In this document: one piece after another, positions 1 through 8,708 of the stretch
How the letters are laid out: each line of letters opens with the position of its first letter
Position numbering within the stretch: position 1 is the stretch's first letter
NCBI RefSeq assembly: GCF_947495205.1
Contig: NZ_CANLXV010000005.1
Span: 186,001 to 250,000 of the forward strand
Direction: 5' to 3'
From: an uncultured Polaribacter sp.
Lineage (GTDB): Bacteria > Bacteroidota > Bacteroidia > Flavobacteriales > Flavobacteriaceae
DNA: 64,000 nucleotides
Notes under the pieces: model-generated
Databases searched by the model: none
The model's input: the letters and a program-made list of their open reading frames with translations, nothing else
What the model was told of the DNA's origin: nothing
Position numbers and translations under genes: made by a program

Positions 1-720
1 ACGCATTATCCAGAAGATATAGAAACTGCAAAAACCATTACCCAACAAGAAACAAGCAAAGCAAGTGCACAAAAAGAGTTTATAAAAGTGCCAGAATTGG
101 CAAAAGATTTATTAGAACAAGTTGTTTTTGAAGCTAGAGAAAGTGAATATATAGATGCTAAAAGTGGTGTAAGTGCTCGTTTAAGTATTTCTGCTTTTGA
201 AAACCTTTTAAGTACTGCAGAACGCAGAGCTTTACTTTCTGGTGATAATGAAACCATGATTCGCCTGAGTGATTTTGATGGAATTATCCCTGCAATTACA
301 GGTAAAGTAGAGTTGGTTTATGAAGGTGAACAAGAAGGGGCACAAGTTGTTGCAGAAAACTTAATTAAAAAAGCTGTACAAACGCTTTTTCCTACTTATT
401 TTCCTGAAATTAAAAAATTAGAAAAACAAGGAGAAGAAACACCATATGACGAAATTGTTTCGTGGTTTTTTAACGCACAAGAAGATTTTGAATTGTTAGA
501 TGACCATACAGAGGCGCAGTATAAAGCAGAATTGGATAAAATAAAACCATTAAACAGTTTTCTTAAAGAGTACCAACCTAATATGGTTAATAAAGATGCC
601 TATTTTGTAAAGGAATTTGTACTATGGGCTTTAGTTGAATTTAAAAAATTATCAAAATATAGATATGCAGAAGGCACACAATTTAAAGATCCTTATGGTA
701 GCTTTATGAGTGGATTGTAA
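1..720 (+). CDS. ChlI/MoxR-like AAA+ ATPase, C-terminal part (5' end outside window)
   Basis: The frame is open from base 1, so the gene starts upstream; 239 residues are visible. They resemble the C-terminal half of the magnesium-chelatase-like AAA+ ATPases of Bacteroidota (about 480-500 aa): an alpha-helical lid region with an 'SVSARLSIS'-like sensor stretch (GVSARLSISAFENL), then an acidic helical tail. The Walker motifs must lie outside the window. Members of this family are thought to be chaperone-like ATPases that work with von Willebrand factor A proteins; a role in real Mg chelation is unlikely in an organism without other chlorophyll genes in view. The GTG at 88 is an internal valine, not a start. 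Family call is by recognition and fairly sure; function is not known. Confidence 0.72.
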   Translation, partial: THYPEDIETAKTITQQETSKASAQKEFIKVPELAKDLLEQVVFEARESEYIDAKSGVSARLSISAFENLLSTAERRALLSGDNETMIRLSDFDGIIPAITGKVELVYEGEQEGAQVVAENLIKKAVQTLFPTYFPEIKKLEKQGEETPYDEIVSWFFNAQEDFELLDDHTEAQYKAELDKIKPLNSFLKEYQPNMVNKDAYFVKEFVLWALVEFKKLSKYRYAEGTQFKDPYGSFMSGL

Positions 721-747
721 AATTTATTTGTTTTTAGACACGATCCT

Positions 748-784
748 AAAACCTCACATGTTTAAAACTTGTGAGGTTTTTTTT
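748..784. terminator. Bidirectional hairpin terminator between convergent genes
   Basis: Inverted repeat ACCTCACA...TGTGAGGT with an inner GTTT/AAAC pairing, flanked by A-run on the left and T-run on the right. It lies between the ATPase (+) and the YdeI-like gene (-), so it can stop both. The CCTCACA core recurs in the hairpin at 27788-27820. Confidence 0.75.
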
Positions 785-791
785 ATTAAAA

Positions 792-1280
792 TCAATCTAG
801 TTTAAAAATTCTTAAAGTATCAAAATTTCTTCGTTTTAGGTTTTCGCACATTATAAAAGCCTTATCTATTTTTTGCTGACTACTTTTAAAACGTAAAACT
901 CCATAAATTATGCTTCTTTGTTTTCCTGGGGTCAAAGTTTCAAAAATTTTAAATGCTTCAACATCTGTTAAAAAAACCTCTTCTAACTCCTCTGGCATTT
1001 CAACACCATATTTTGTTTTATCTTCAAAAAGTTGCATTTCAAAAATATCTCCTAGAGACAATCCCAATTCTTTTTGTTTGGCTTTACTAAACATCATTTT
1101 ATAATCTCCAGAATTTTTATCTTTTTTTACTGCTGCATAAAAATTTATAGATATTTTTTTAACAGTAACTATTACTTGTACTCTACCCATTTTTTTTGTT
1201 GCAAATGGTAGAAATATTTCTTTGGGTATAAAAATGGTGTACAGATTTACTAAAGAAACTTTAAAAATGGGTGATTTCAT
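792..1280 (-). CDS. YdeI/OmpD-associated family protein (DUF1905 + OmdA domains)
   Basis: A 162-residue cytosolic protein. Residues about 30-100 look like DUF1905 (GRVQVIVTV... GLSLGDIFEMQL), and residues about 110-155 match the 'bacteriocin-protection, YdeI or OmpD-associated' helical domain (FETLTPGKQRSIIYGVL, then a run of basic residues). The molecular function of the family is not established; it is named after a genetic effect in Salmonella and E. coli. It stands alone, convergent with the ATPase and sharing its terminator. The family assignment rests on the order of the two domains and the conserved 'LTPGKQRS' helix start. Confidence 0.7.
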   Translation of the reverse strand: MKSPIFKVSLVNLYTIFIPKEIFLPFATKKMGRVQVIVTVKKISINFYAAVKKDKNSGDYKMMFSKAKQKELGLSLGDIFEMQLFEDKTKYGVEMPEELEEVFLTDVEAFKIFETLTPGKQRSIIYGVLRFKSSQQKIDKAFIMCENLKRRNFDTLRIFKLD

Positions 1281-1371
1281 AAGAAACGGATAAAAAAAAT
1301 TGACATCTAATTAAAAATGTCAATTTATCAAAAAACAACTTAATCTAAAAAAAACTCACTTTCAATAACTC

Positions 1372-1953
1372 TTAAAAATTGAAAGTTAAAAGATTTAAAC
1401 TATGATCTAAAGTTTTATCTAATTCTGTTTTAAAAATTTTATGTATCGATTGGTAAATGTTATTTCCCAATTCTAATTCTACAGCATCCTTTTTATATAA
1501 AGCAATATTAAATTCATCTTTTTGAGCATAATTTTTATACATGTCTAAATTTGTATCGCCATTAAATGTTTTGTTTGATAGTGAATTATTAATATAATTT
1601 TGCATTAAAATCTTATTCACCAAAGCAATATTTGCATTTACCTCTAAGTTATTAGAAATTACATTGTTAATTTCAGTACCTGCTTTTACAATTGTTTTTG
1701 TTTCACTATCAAAAGATGTATTTTTAAACTCTTTATAAAAAGGAAACTTTCCCTCTGAGTTATTTATTGATTTTATATCTTTTAAAACAAAAACTTCTGT
1801 TTTTAGTTCCTCACCAAACTTTATAGAAGTGTGGTTTTTAAAATGCCTCTCTTCTAAATCTGCAGCAGAAATACTTTTTAAGTTAGCATCTGTACTTTGT
1901 GCAAATGAAAGATTAACTATTAAAATCGCGGTAATTAGAAATACATTTTTCAT
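1372..1953 (-). CDS. Secreted protein of unknown function
   Basis: An upstream ATG at 1974 exists, but the ATG at 1953 places a clean signal peptide at the N terminus (MKNVFLITAILIVNLSFAQS, cleavage probably after FA), so I prefer it. The mature part is about 170 residues, rich in Asn, Lys and Thr, with no recognised domain, no cysteine pairs and no further membrane segment. The single gene is flanked by AT-rich spacers on both sides. Exported to the periplasm or outer face by Sec; function unknown. Confidence 0.6.
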   Translation of the reverse strand: MKNVFLITAILIVNLSFAQSTDANLKSISAADLEERHFKNHTSIKFGEELKTEVFVLKDIKSINNSEGKFPFYKEFKNTSFDSETKTIVKAGTEINNVISNNLEVNANIALVNKILMQNYINNSLSNKTFNGDTNLDMYKNYAQKDEFNIALYKKDAVELELGNNIYQSIHKIFKTELDKTLDHSLNLLTFNF

Positions 1954-2240
1954 ATCTGATTGTTTTATACTCAAATTTAATAGTAATACTGTTATTTTTA
2001 GATAAAAAGCTATTGATTTATCTTATTATAAAATAATTTTAGCCTATAATTAAATAACATACGAAAAAAACATTTTTATAATTTACCAATTACAAACCTG
2101 TTAAATTCTTTTTTCATTAAAATAAATGGAATAATTTATGAGTTTTACAAAAGTAAAATAAAGCTTTTTTTTTATTGTCTTAGTATTCTTTTTTAAATTA
2201 TAAAATCCTTATTTTAGGGCAAATAAGATAAATTAAATAC

Positions 2241-4334
2241 ATGGCTCAAAAAAAAAATATAGTAAAAAACAATATAAAATTATTGTCTTTTGATATAGAT
2301 AACACATTAATAGACTTTCATACATTTAAGAGTAACTTCACAAAATCATGGATAAAACATGGTAAAGATTTAGATATAATTCTTACCTATAATACTGGTA
2401 GATTAATAGATGATGTCTTAAATTTAATAGAAAAACGCATCTTACCAGAACCAGATTATATAATTTCTGGTGTAGGTACGCACATTTATAATTACAGAAA
2501 AAAAAGCGTAGAAAAAGAATTTAACGATATTTTAGATGATGGTTGGCAACTAGAAGATGTTGAGAAACTAATTAATAAAATAAACCATCCTATAAGTGAA
2601 CAACCAACTAAATACCAACATTCTTATAAAAGAAGTTATTTTTTTCATGATGCTAATGAAACTTTAATAGAAAGTATAGAACAAGATTTCTTAGATGCTG
2701 GTATGGATGTAAACGTAATTTATTCTGGCAATAAATTCTTAGACATCTTACCCAAATGGGCCAATAAAGCAAATGCCTTGCAATGGCTTTTAAGAAGGTT
2801 AAGTTTACAAACCAACCAAGTTTTGGTTGCTGGAGATAGTGGTAATGATTCTGCCATGTTCGATCTTAAAAATGTTGCTGGTATTGTAGTTGCAAATGCC
2901 CACGAAGAACTTTACAAATACACAAAGCATAAGAGCGTTTATCATACAGAGAAAGAAAAGGGAGATGGCATAATAGAGGGACTAATTTACTACAACATCT
3001 TCCCTAAAGATGCTATTAACTCCACAAAAATAGACCATTCAGAAGATTTTTTCATTAAAAAAGAGTTAGATAATTTAGCCTTAGAAGATGATAGCGAAAA
3101 AATAGAATTGATACAAGAAGGGTATAAAAAAGCAATAGAAGCCTTAAGAAAAAACATAACTCCTCTAGGTTTTTCTGCTTGTTCTATAAAAGATAATATT
3201 CCAAATGGTACAGATGAAAACTACCATTCTGTCTGGGCAAGAGATGGCGCTATAACTGTTATAGGTTCTCTTTCTCTAGTTGATGATGAGGAGATTCATA
3301 AATGCCAAAGACAAACTCTTATTACGCTTCTAGAGCATATTTCTAGAAACGGACAAATACCTTCTAATGTTCGGTTAAAAGATAATGAACCAGATTATTC
3401 TGGAGTTGGTGGTATCTGCTCTATAGATAGTGGTATTTGGGTGGTAATTGCATTTTACGAATATGTAAATGTTACTAAAGATTTTGAGTTTTTAAGAAAA
3501 TACATTGCAGATATTAAAGAAACCATGCGTTGGTTGGGTGCTCATGATAGTAATAACGACGCATTATTAGAAATCCCAGAAGCTGGAGACTGGACAGATT
3601 TGTTTGGTAGAAGTTATAACATTTTATACGATGAAATACTCTGGTATAGAGCAAATGTTTGTTTTGGTAGAATGTTAGAAATGCTTGGAAATCATGAAGA
3701 GGCAGGAGAAAATATTAGATGGTCTCAAGTAATTAAAAAAGAAATTGTTCAAAATTTTTGGCCATCTACACAGCAACAATTATTTTCTTCGGTTTCTTTT
3801 GCAGAAAAACAATTCACGTTAGGAGATACTTCTTATTTAATTGCACAAACCACGCCTTTTGATTTTAGCTGGCGTTGTGACATTTTAGGAAATGTACTTG
3901 CTTTTTTACACGGTACAATAGATGCAGAAAAAGCGCACCAAACTTTTAAATTTATGCTAGGAGTTGGTGTAAATGATCCTTTTCCTGTAGCAAATGTATA
4001 TCCTGTTGTAAGTCCTGGAGATCCAGATTGGAGACCTTATTACACAGTTAACCTTTTAAATTTACCAAACCATTACCATAATGGAGGTATTTGGCCTTTT
4101 GTAGGTGGTTTTTGGGTAAAATATGTAAACAAGTTAGGTTTTAGAGATGTTGCTATATCAGAACTACACAAACTGGCACTTATTAATAAAGAAGGTATTA
4201 ATAACGAATGGGAATTTACAGAATGGGCTCATGGAACAACAGGTAAACCAATGGGTAAAGCTTACCAAGCTTGGTCTGCAGCACAATATATTTCTGCTTA
4301 CCACGATTTAAAAATAACAAAAACTAAAAAATAG
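2241..4334 (+). CDS. Sucrose-phosphatase-like HAD fused to invertase-like (alpha/alpha)6 glycoside hydrolase
   Basis: A 697-residue cytosolic two-domain protein. Residues about 10-250 form a HAD-IIB phosphatase of the sucrose-phosphatase type: motif I DIDNT (D18, D20), an 'SGVGTHIY' stretch near 75, a lysine region near 175 and motif IV GDSGND near 199. Residues about 290-690 form an (alpha/alpha)6 hydrolase resembling GH100 neutral invertases and amylo-alpha-1,6-glucosidases: WARDG near 332, 'SIDSGIW' near 395 (compare VDSGLW in plant neutral invertases) and 'HNGGIWPFVGG' near 615. Five bases separate it from the sucrose-phosphate-synthase-like gene, and a fructokinase follows. The phosphatase would release sucrose (or a related glycosyl-fructose) and the second domain could hydrolyse it. 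Substrate is inferred, and an inactive or regulatory second domain is possible. Confidence 0.78.
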   Translation: MAQKKNIVKNNIKLLSFDIDNTLIDFHTFKSNFTKSWIKHGKDLDIILTYNTGRLIDDVLNLIEKRILPEPDYIISGVGTHIYNYRKKSVEKEFNDILDDGWQLEDVEKLINKINHPISEQPTKYQHSYKRSYFFHDANETLIESIEQDFLDAGMDVNVIYSGNKFLDILPKWANKANALQWLLRRLSLQTNQVLVAGDSGNDSAMFDLKNVAGIVVANAHEELYKYTKHKSVYHTEKEKGDGIIEGLIYYNIFPKDAINSTKIDHSEDFFIKKELDNLALEDDSEKIELIQEGYKKAIEALRKNITPLGFSACSIKDNIPNGTDENYHSVWARDGAITVIGSLSLVDDEEIHKCQRQTLITLLEHISRNGQIPSNVRLKDNEPDYSGVGGICSIDSGIWVVIAFYEYVNVTKDFEFLRKYIADIKETMRWLGAHDSNNDALLEIPEAGDWTDLFGRSYNILYDEILWYRANVCFGRMLEMLGNHEEAGENIRWSQVIKKEIVQNFWPSTQQQLFSSVSFAEKQFTLGDTSYLIAQTTPFDFSWRCDILGNVLAFLHGTIDAEKAHQTFKFMLGVGVNDPFPVANVYPVVSPGDPDWRPYYTVNLLNLPNHYHNGGIWPFVGGFWVKYVNKLGFRDVAISELHKLALINKEGINNEWEFTEWAHGTTGKPMGKAYQAWSAAQYISAYHDLKITKTKK

Positions 4335-4339
4335 TAAAC

Positions 4340-5614
4340 ATGAAATCAATTTTAATGATATCTCTACATGGGTATGTTGGAGCAAATGCAGAATTAGGAA
4401 AACCAGATACAGGAGGACAAGTAGTTTACGTTTTAGAATTAGCAGAAAGATTTAGCAGATTGGGTAAATCTGTAGATTTAATGACAAGACAATTTGAAGA
4501 TCAACCAGAATATGATGATGTGAATGAGAATTATAGTGTATGGAGAATCCCTTTTGGAGGCAAAAAATTTATCCGTAAAGAAGACATGCACGATCATTTA
4601 AAAAAGTTTGTTACCAATGCACTAGCTGCCATTAAAAAAGAAAACAAAAAATACGATGTAGTGTATTCTCATTATTGGGATGCTGGTTGGGCGGGTCAAA
4701 AAATTGCAGAAGAATTGGGTATTTGTCATGTGCACACTCCACATTCTCTAGGTTGGTGGAAACAACATACAATGGGAAGTGATATGGATGAGAAAGACAT
4801 GGAAAAAACCTATCGCTTTAAAGAACGTATTCGAAAAGAATACTTTGTATATCAAATGTGTAATTTTGTGATAGCAACTACCCTACCTCAAGTAGATTTA
4901 TTGGTACAACAATATGATATGCTTCCAAAAAATTGTAGTATGATTCCTCCCGGTATTGATGAAAACAGGTTTTTTCCTGTTCCTTCAAAAGAAAATGATA
5001 AAATCAGACAAAAGTATGACATCAGTCCTTCTGATGTTTTAGTTTTAGGAAGAATGGCGCACAATAAAGGATACGATTTATTAATAAATGCTTTACCAAC
5101 ACTTTTTGAGTTATCTCCAGAATCTCAATTAGTTGCTGCAATTGGTGGAGACTCTAAACAAGATAGAGATGGTATTGAAAAACTAAAAAAAGTAGCCTCT
5201 GAAATTGGTGTAATGGATAAAATTAAATGGAAAAACTATATTGAAGATGATGATTTGGCAAATGTTTACAGATCTGCCAGTATTTTTGCAATGCCTTCTA
5301 GATATGAGCCATTTGGTATGGTTGCTATAGAAGCTATGGCTTGTGGTACACCAAGTGTAGTAACAGTTCATGGTGGTTTATGTGATTTGATTGATTTTGG
5401 TAACCAAGCATTATTTGCAGACCCACACAGACCAAAAGAATTTGGTGCTATGATGGCAATGCCGCTTTTATATCCTAATTTAAGAAATGAAATGTCTGTA
5501 GAAGGTGCGCGTTTTGCAAGAAGAAACTTTGGGTGGACAGGGATTGCTAAAAGAATGTTAGCCGTTTTTTCTAGCTCTATAAATCAGAGAACTTCAGAAT
5601 CTAATATCTATTAA
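4340..5614 (+). CDS. Sucrose-phosphate-synthase-like glycosyltransferase (GT4, GT-B fold)
   Basis: A 424-residue GT-B glycosyltransferase. The N-terminal 'GKPDTGGQVVYVLELA' loop (about residues 21-36) is the hallmark of sucrose synthase, sucrose-phosphate synthase and mannosylfructose-phosphate synthase. The C-terminal half carries the GT4 EX7E motif within RYEPFGMVAIEAMACG (about 321-336). Expected reaction: NDP-sugar + fructose 6-phosphate to the disaccharide phosphate, which the upstream HAD domain would dephosphorylate. It sits in the middle of a tight operon (5 bp and 3 bp spacers). The bacterial mannosylfructose pathway uses the same gene types, so the donor (glucose or mannose) cannot be fixed from sequence alone. 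The likely role is a compatible solute or a carbon-storage disaccharide. Confidence 0.8.
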   Translation: MKSILMISLHGYVGANAELGKPDTGGQVVYVLELAERFSRLGKSVDLMTRQFEDQPEYDDVNENYSVWRIPFGGKKFIRKEDMHDHLKKFVTNALAAIKKENKKYDVVYSHYWDAGWAGQKIAEELGICHVHTPHSLGWWKQHTMGSDMDEKDMEKTYRFKERIRKEYFVYQMCNFVIATTLPQVDLLVQQYDMLPKNCSMIPPGIDENRFFPVPSKENDKIRQKYDISPSDVLVLGRMAHNKGYDLLINALPTLFELSPESQLVAAIGGDSKQDRDGIEKLKKVASEIGVMDKIKWKNYIEDDDLANVYRSASIFAMPSRYEPFGMVAIEAMACGTPSVVTVHGGLCDLIDFGNQALFADPHRPKEFGAMMAMPLLYPNLRNEMSVEGARFARRNFGWTGIAKRMLAVFSSSINQRTSESNIY

Positions 5615-5617
5615 AAC

Positions 5618-6499
5618 ATGGCTAAAATTGTTTGTTTTGGTGAAGTTCTTTGGGATGTTTTTCCAACTCATAAAAAAATTGGAGGTGCACCTTTAAATGT
5701 AGCCACACGTTTGCAGTCTTTTAATAATGAAGTTGCTATGATAAGTGCCATTGGTAATGATAATTTAGGCGAAATCATTTTAAATTATCTAGATAAACAT
5801 CAAATTAATAGAAAACAGGTACAGATTTTAAATGATTTTGAAACAGGAAAAGTTGCGGTTACTTTAAATGAAAAAGGGGCAGCAAAGTACACCATAGAAC
5901 ATCCAAAGGCTTGGGACAAAATAACAGTTACAAAAGAAGCATTAGCACTTGTAGAAAATGCTGATGCTTTTGTTTTTGGAAGTTTAATAACAAGAGATTC
6001 AGTATCAAAAAACACTTTATATAAATTTTTAGAAAAAGCAAAATATAAAATTTTTGATGTGAATTTACGTGCACCTTTTTATGAAAAAAGTATTTTAATT
6101 CAGTTGATGAAAAAAGCAGATTTCATTAAATTTAATGATGAAGAATTGTATGAAATTGCACTATATTTAAATTCTCCGTTTAAAAATCTAGAACAAAATA
6201 TCTATTTTTTATCCAAAGAAACAAACACCAAGCACATTTGTGTTACCAAAGGAGAACATGGCGCTGTTTTACTTTATAACGATACGCTATTTTATAACAG
6301 TGGTTATCAAATAAAAGTAAAAGACACTGTAGGTTCTGGTGATTCTTTTTTAGCAACTTTGGTTAGTAATTTACTAGATAATAAAAACCCGCAAAAAGCA
6401 ATAAATAAAGCCTGTGCAGTAGGCGCTTTGGTTGCACAAAAAGAAGGAGCAAATCCTTTAATTTTAGATGCGGAAATTAAAGTTTTTATGAACGATTAA
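5618..6499 (+). CDS. PfkB-family fructokinase
   Basis: A 293-residue ribokinase-like sugar kinase. The N-terminal 'GEVLWDVFP...GGAPLNVA' signature (about residues 8-28) is typical of fructokinases. The C-terminal PfkB signature 'DTVGSGDSF' (about 237-245) includes the catalytic-base aspartate of GSGD. It starts 3 bp after the glycosyltransferase stop, so it is the third gene of the sucrose module. Its likely job is to rephosphorylate the fructose released when the hydrolase domain cleaves the disaccharide, closing a cycle back to fructose 6-phosphate. Methanotrophs also group sucrose synthesis genes with a fructokinase. Confidence 0.85.
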   Translation: MAKIVCFGEVLWDVFPTHKKIGGAPLNVATRLQSFNNEVAMISAIGNDNLGEIILNYLDKHQINRKQVQILNDFETGKVAVTLNEKGAAKYTIEHPKAWDKITVTKEALALVENADAFVFGSLITRDSVSKNTLYKFLEKAKYKIFDVNLRAPFYEKSILIQLMKKADFIKFNDEELYEIALYLNSPFKNLEQNIYFLSKETNTKHICVTKGEHGAVLLYNDTLFYNSGYQIKVKDTVGSGDSFLATLVSNLLDNKNPQKAINKACAVGALVAQKEGANPLILDAEIKVFMND

Positions 6500-6557
6500 A
6501 GCTTTCTACAATTAGATTTTTAAAGGGAAATCTATGTTTATTTTTCTATACAAAAAG

Positions 6558-7358
6558 TTATTTATTATGTGCATACTTCCCTTTTTTATATTTTTTAGAA
6601 GGAATTCCATTCAGTATAAAAGGTATAGAAACCAAACCATTTTTTGAAGAATTGTAAAGTACAAAATGCAAATGAGGTCCAGTAGAAAAACCTGTGTTAC
6701 CAGAGTACCCAATAACTTGCCCTTTTTTAATAAAATCGCCTTTTTTTACAAGGACACCATCTTTTTTTAAATGCGCATATAGCACAAAAGTACCATCCTT
6801 ATGATAAATTAGAATTTTATTTGCTTTGGGCAAATATTTTTTAGAAGTTCCACCTTCATTAGAATCACTTTTAGTTTGTATAACCAAACCATCTCTTATT
6901 GCACAAACCTCTTGCCCAATATTCATTTTAAAATCTATAGCATATTTAGAAGTAGTTTTTTTATGACTAAAACTGCCATTATTGCCTTGCATAACCTTAT
7001 AGCGTTTTCCTTTTAAAAAAGGAAGTCCATAATTATATAAAGTATCATATTTTTTAGAATAAGAACTACCATATTGTAATTTAAACTTGTAATTTTTATC
7101 AATTAAAATGGTATCTGTTTCTGAAGTATGAAATTTTAGAATATGAAGTGTGTCTGGTTTTTCAAAATCTATAAAAGATACTTCTTTATTTCTTAGGTCT
7201 TCAATTTTTAAAAATGTTGTAGAAATTACTGGATTATTTACAACCACAAAAATTGAATCTTTTACTAGTTTAAAATCAATATATTTAGGTCTCTTATAAA
7301 CTTCCTTATGAGAACATGAAAATAAAACCAAACTAAAAACAACAATTCTAAAAATCAT
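6558..7358 (-). CDS. M23-family peptidase lipoprotein
   Basis: A 266-residue lipoprotein: a short hydrophobic signal ends in the lipobox LFSC (Cys15). The C-terminal LytM/M23 domain (about residues 120-245) has the zinc-site elements SHK...YAIDF, 'YAHLKKDG' and 'GPHLHF' (about 227-232), with the GYSGNTG loop before the last one. All ligand positions look intact, so an active peptidoglycan endopeptidase is likely, tethered to the inner or outer membrane. The ATG directly follows the stop codon of the M28 peptidase gene with no gap, so the two are surely co-transcribed. Confidence 0.85.
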   Translation of the reverse strand: MIFRIVVFSLVLFSCSHKEVYKRPKYIDFKLVKDSIFVVVNNPVISTTFLKIEDLRNKEVSFIDFEKPDTLHILKFHTSETDTILIDKNYKFKLQYGSSYSKKYDTLYNYGLPFLKGKRYKVMQGNNGSFSHKKTTSKYAIDFKMNIGQEVCAIRDGLVIQTKSDSNEGGTSKKYLPKANKILIYHKDGTFVLYAHLKKDGVLVKKGDFIKKGQVIGYSGNTGFSTGPHLHFVLYNSSKNGLVSIPFILNGIPSKKYKKGKYAHNK

Positions 7359-8687
7359 TTAACGCATAATTTTATTCGGAAAAACAACCACACTTTCGTG
7401 TCCATTTTCTCCAACAGCTGCAACTCCAAAAAAGAAATTATCTATTACAATACCTTCTAAGGTAAATTCCGTATTTTCTACATATCTAGAATTGTCCCAA
7501 GTTGGTGATGTTGTATCTCTCCAATAAATTTTATAACCTTTAGCACCTTTTACTTTGCTCCATTTTAATTTTACGCTTGCTTCTACAATACCACCAATTG
7601 CAACTTCTTTTGGCGCTTCTGGCGCCCAAGCCAAACTTGCCAAATTAATGGCATTTACAGCAGTTAACTTTTTAGCATACGGAAAATTTACATGTTCAAA
7701 AGTATCTCCATAACTAATACCATTTTCTGTTCTAATATCCTGATGTTGTTGTGTATAATTTTCATGAGCTTCCATAATTCTAATACCAGCAAAACCTAAA
7801 TCGTTAAAAGGTCTGTGGTGACCACCTCTTCCAAAACGGTCTAATCTATAAATCATCATAGGATTCATTTCTGGCATGTATGTTTTTACATTTTTATGAA
7901 TATATCTTGCCAATTGTCTAGAAATACCATCTACTTCTCCTCCATAAAAACGACGTAATTTGCGTTGTCTTTCTGTTTCATTTGCTGGCACAGGTTCAGA
8001 GAAAATTCTAAACGCTCTGTTGTCTATTACGCCATCTACACCTTTTATATTTCCAATCATATCATTATTTAGAATTCCAATAATATCCCAACCTTTATCT
8101 TTTGCATATTTTGCTAAACCTGCACCACCAAATAAACCTTGTTCTTCTCCTGATAAACCTACATAAATAATACTACTTTCAAATTGATATTTACTTAAAA
8201 CTCTTGCTGATTCAATGGTACCTGCCATACCAGAAGCATTATCATTTGCACCAGGTGCATCTGTAGTAAAATCCATAGTGTCACTTGCGCGGGAGTCTAT
8301 ATCTCCACTCATTATTACATATCTATTTGGATATTTTGTCCCTTTTTGTATAGCAACTACATTTACAACATAAGCGTCATGTGGCACTCTAGAACCCATT
8401 TCTGTTGTTACCAAATCTTTTTGATAAAATACATTGATACAATTATTACAATCTGATGAAATTTTATCGAATTCAGATTTTATCCAACGTCTTGCTGCAC
8501 CAATTCCTCTTGTATTAGAAATCGTATCAGAAAAGGTATTTCTTGTTCCAAATTCAGTTAAAGTTTTTACGTCTTTCTTAATTCTATCCGCAGAAACTGC
8601 GTTAATTATGTCATAAATTTTAGCATTGGTTTGAGCAAAAGAAATTGCTGTAAATAATGTAAATAGCAGAATTGTTATTTTTTTCAT
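7359..8687 (-). CDS. Secreted M28-family metallopeptidase with C-terminal fibronectin-like domain
   Basis: A 442-residue exported aminopeptidase-like protein with signal peptide MKKITILLFTLFTAISFAQT. The M28 core shows 'SGDIDSR' (about 127), 'DAPGANDNASG' (about 145) and 'GLSGEEQG' (about 175), followed by a catalytic-domain tail with many His residues near 280-310. Canonical M28 enzymes have HxD at the first site; here it is DID, so a zinc-ligand His is replaced by Asp. I believe this occurs across a subfamily, so activity is still plausible. Residues about 350-442 read as a fibronectin-III-like beta domain (KLKWSKVKGAKGYKIYWR). It is the first gene of a pair with the M23 lipoprotein. Confidence 0.85.
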   Translation of the reverse strand: MKKITILLFTLFTAISFAQTNAKIYDIINAVSADRIKKDVKTLTEFGTRNTFSDTISNTRGIGAARRWIKSEFDKISSDCNNCINVFYQKDLVTTEMGSRVPHDAYVVNVVAIQKGTKYPNRYVIMSGDIDSRASDTMDFTTDAPGANDNASGMAGTIESARVLSKYQFESSIIYVGLSGEEQGLFGGAGLAKYAKDKGWDIIGILNNDMIGNIKGVDGVIDNRAFRIFSEPVPANETERQRKLRRFYGGEVDGISRQLARYIHKNVKTYMPEMNPMMIYRLDRFGRGGHHRPFNDLGFAGIRIMEAHENYTQQHQDIRTENGISYGDTFEHVNFPYAKKLTAVNAINLASLAWAPEAPKEVAIGGIVEASVKLKWSKVKGAKGYKIYWRDTTSPTWDNSRYVENTEFTLEGIVIDNFFFGVAAVGENGHESVVVFPNKIMR

Positions 8688-8708
8688 TGTATTTCTATTT
8701 AATAAGGA

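Noticed and set aside
6..257. Minus-strand open frame opposite the ATPase
   Set aside because: It is the shadow of the plus-strand gene, with no domain and an unlikely composition. Many similar shadow frames (for example opposite sdaA, secA, dnaK and nirB) were left out for the same reason.
1954..1974. Upstream start of the secreted protein at 1974
   Set aside because: It adds a charged MSIKQSD before the signal peptide, which is not needed and weakens the signal.
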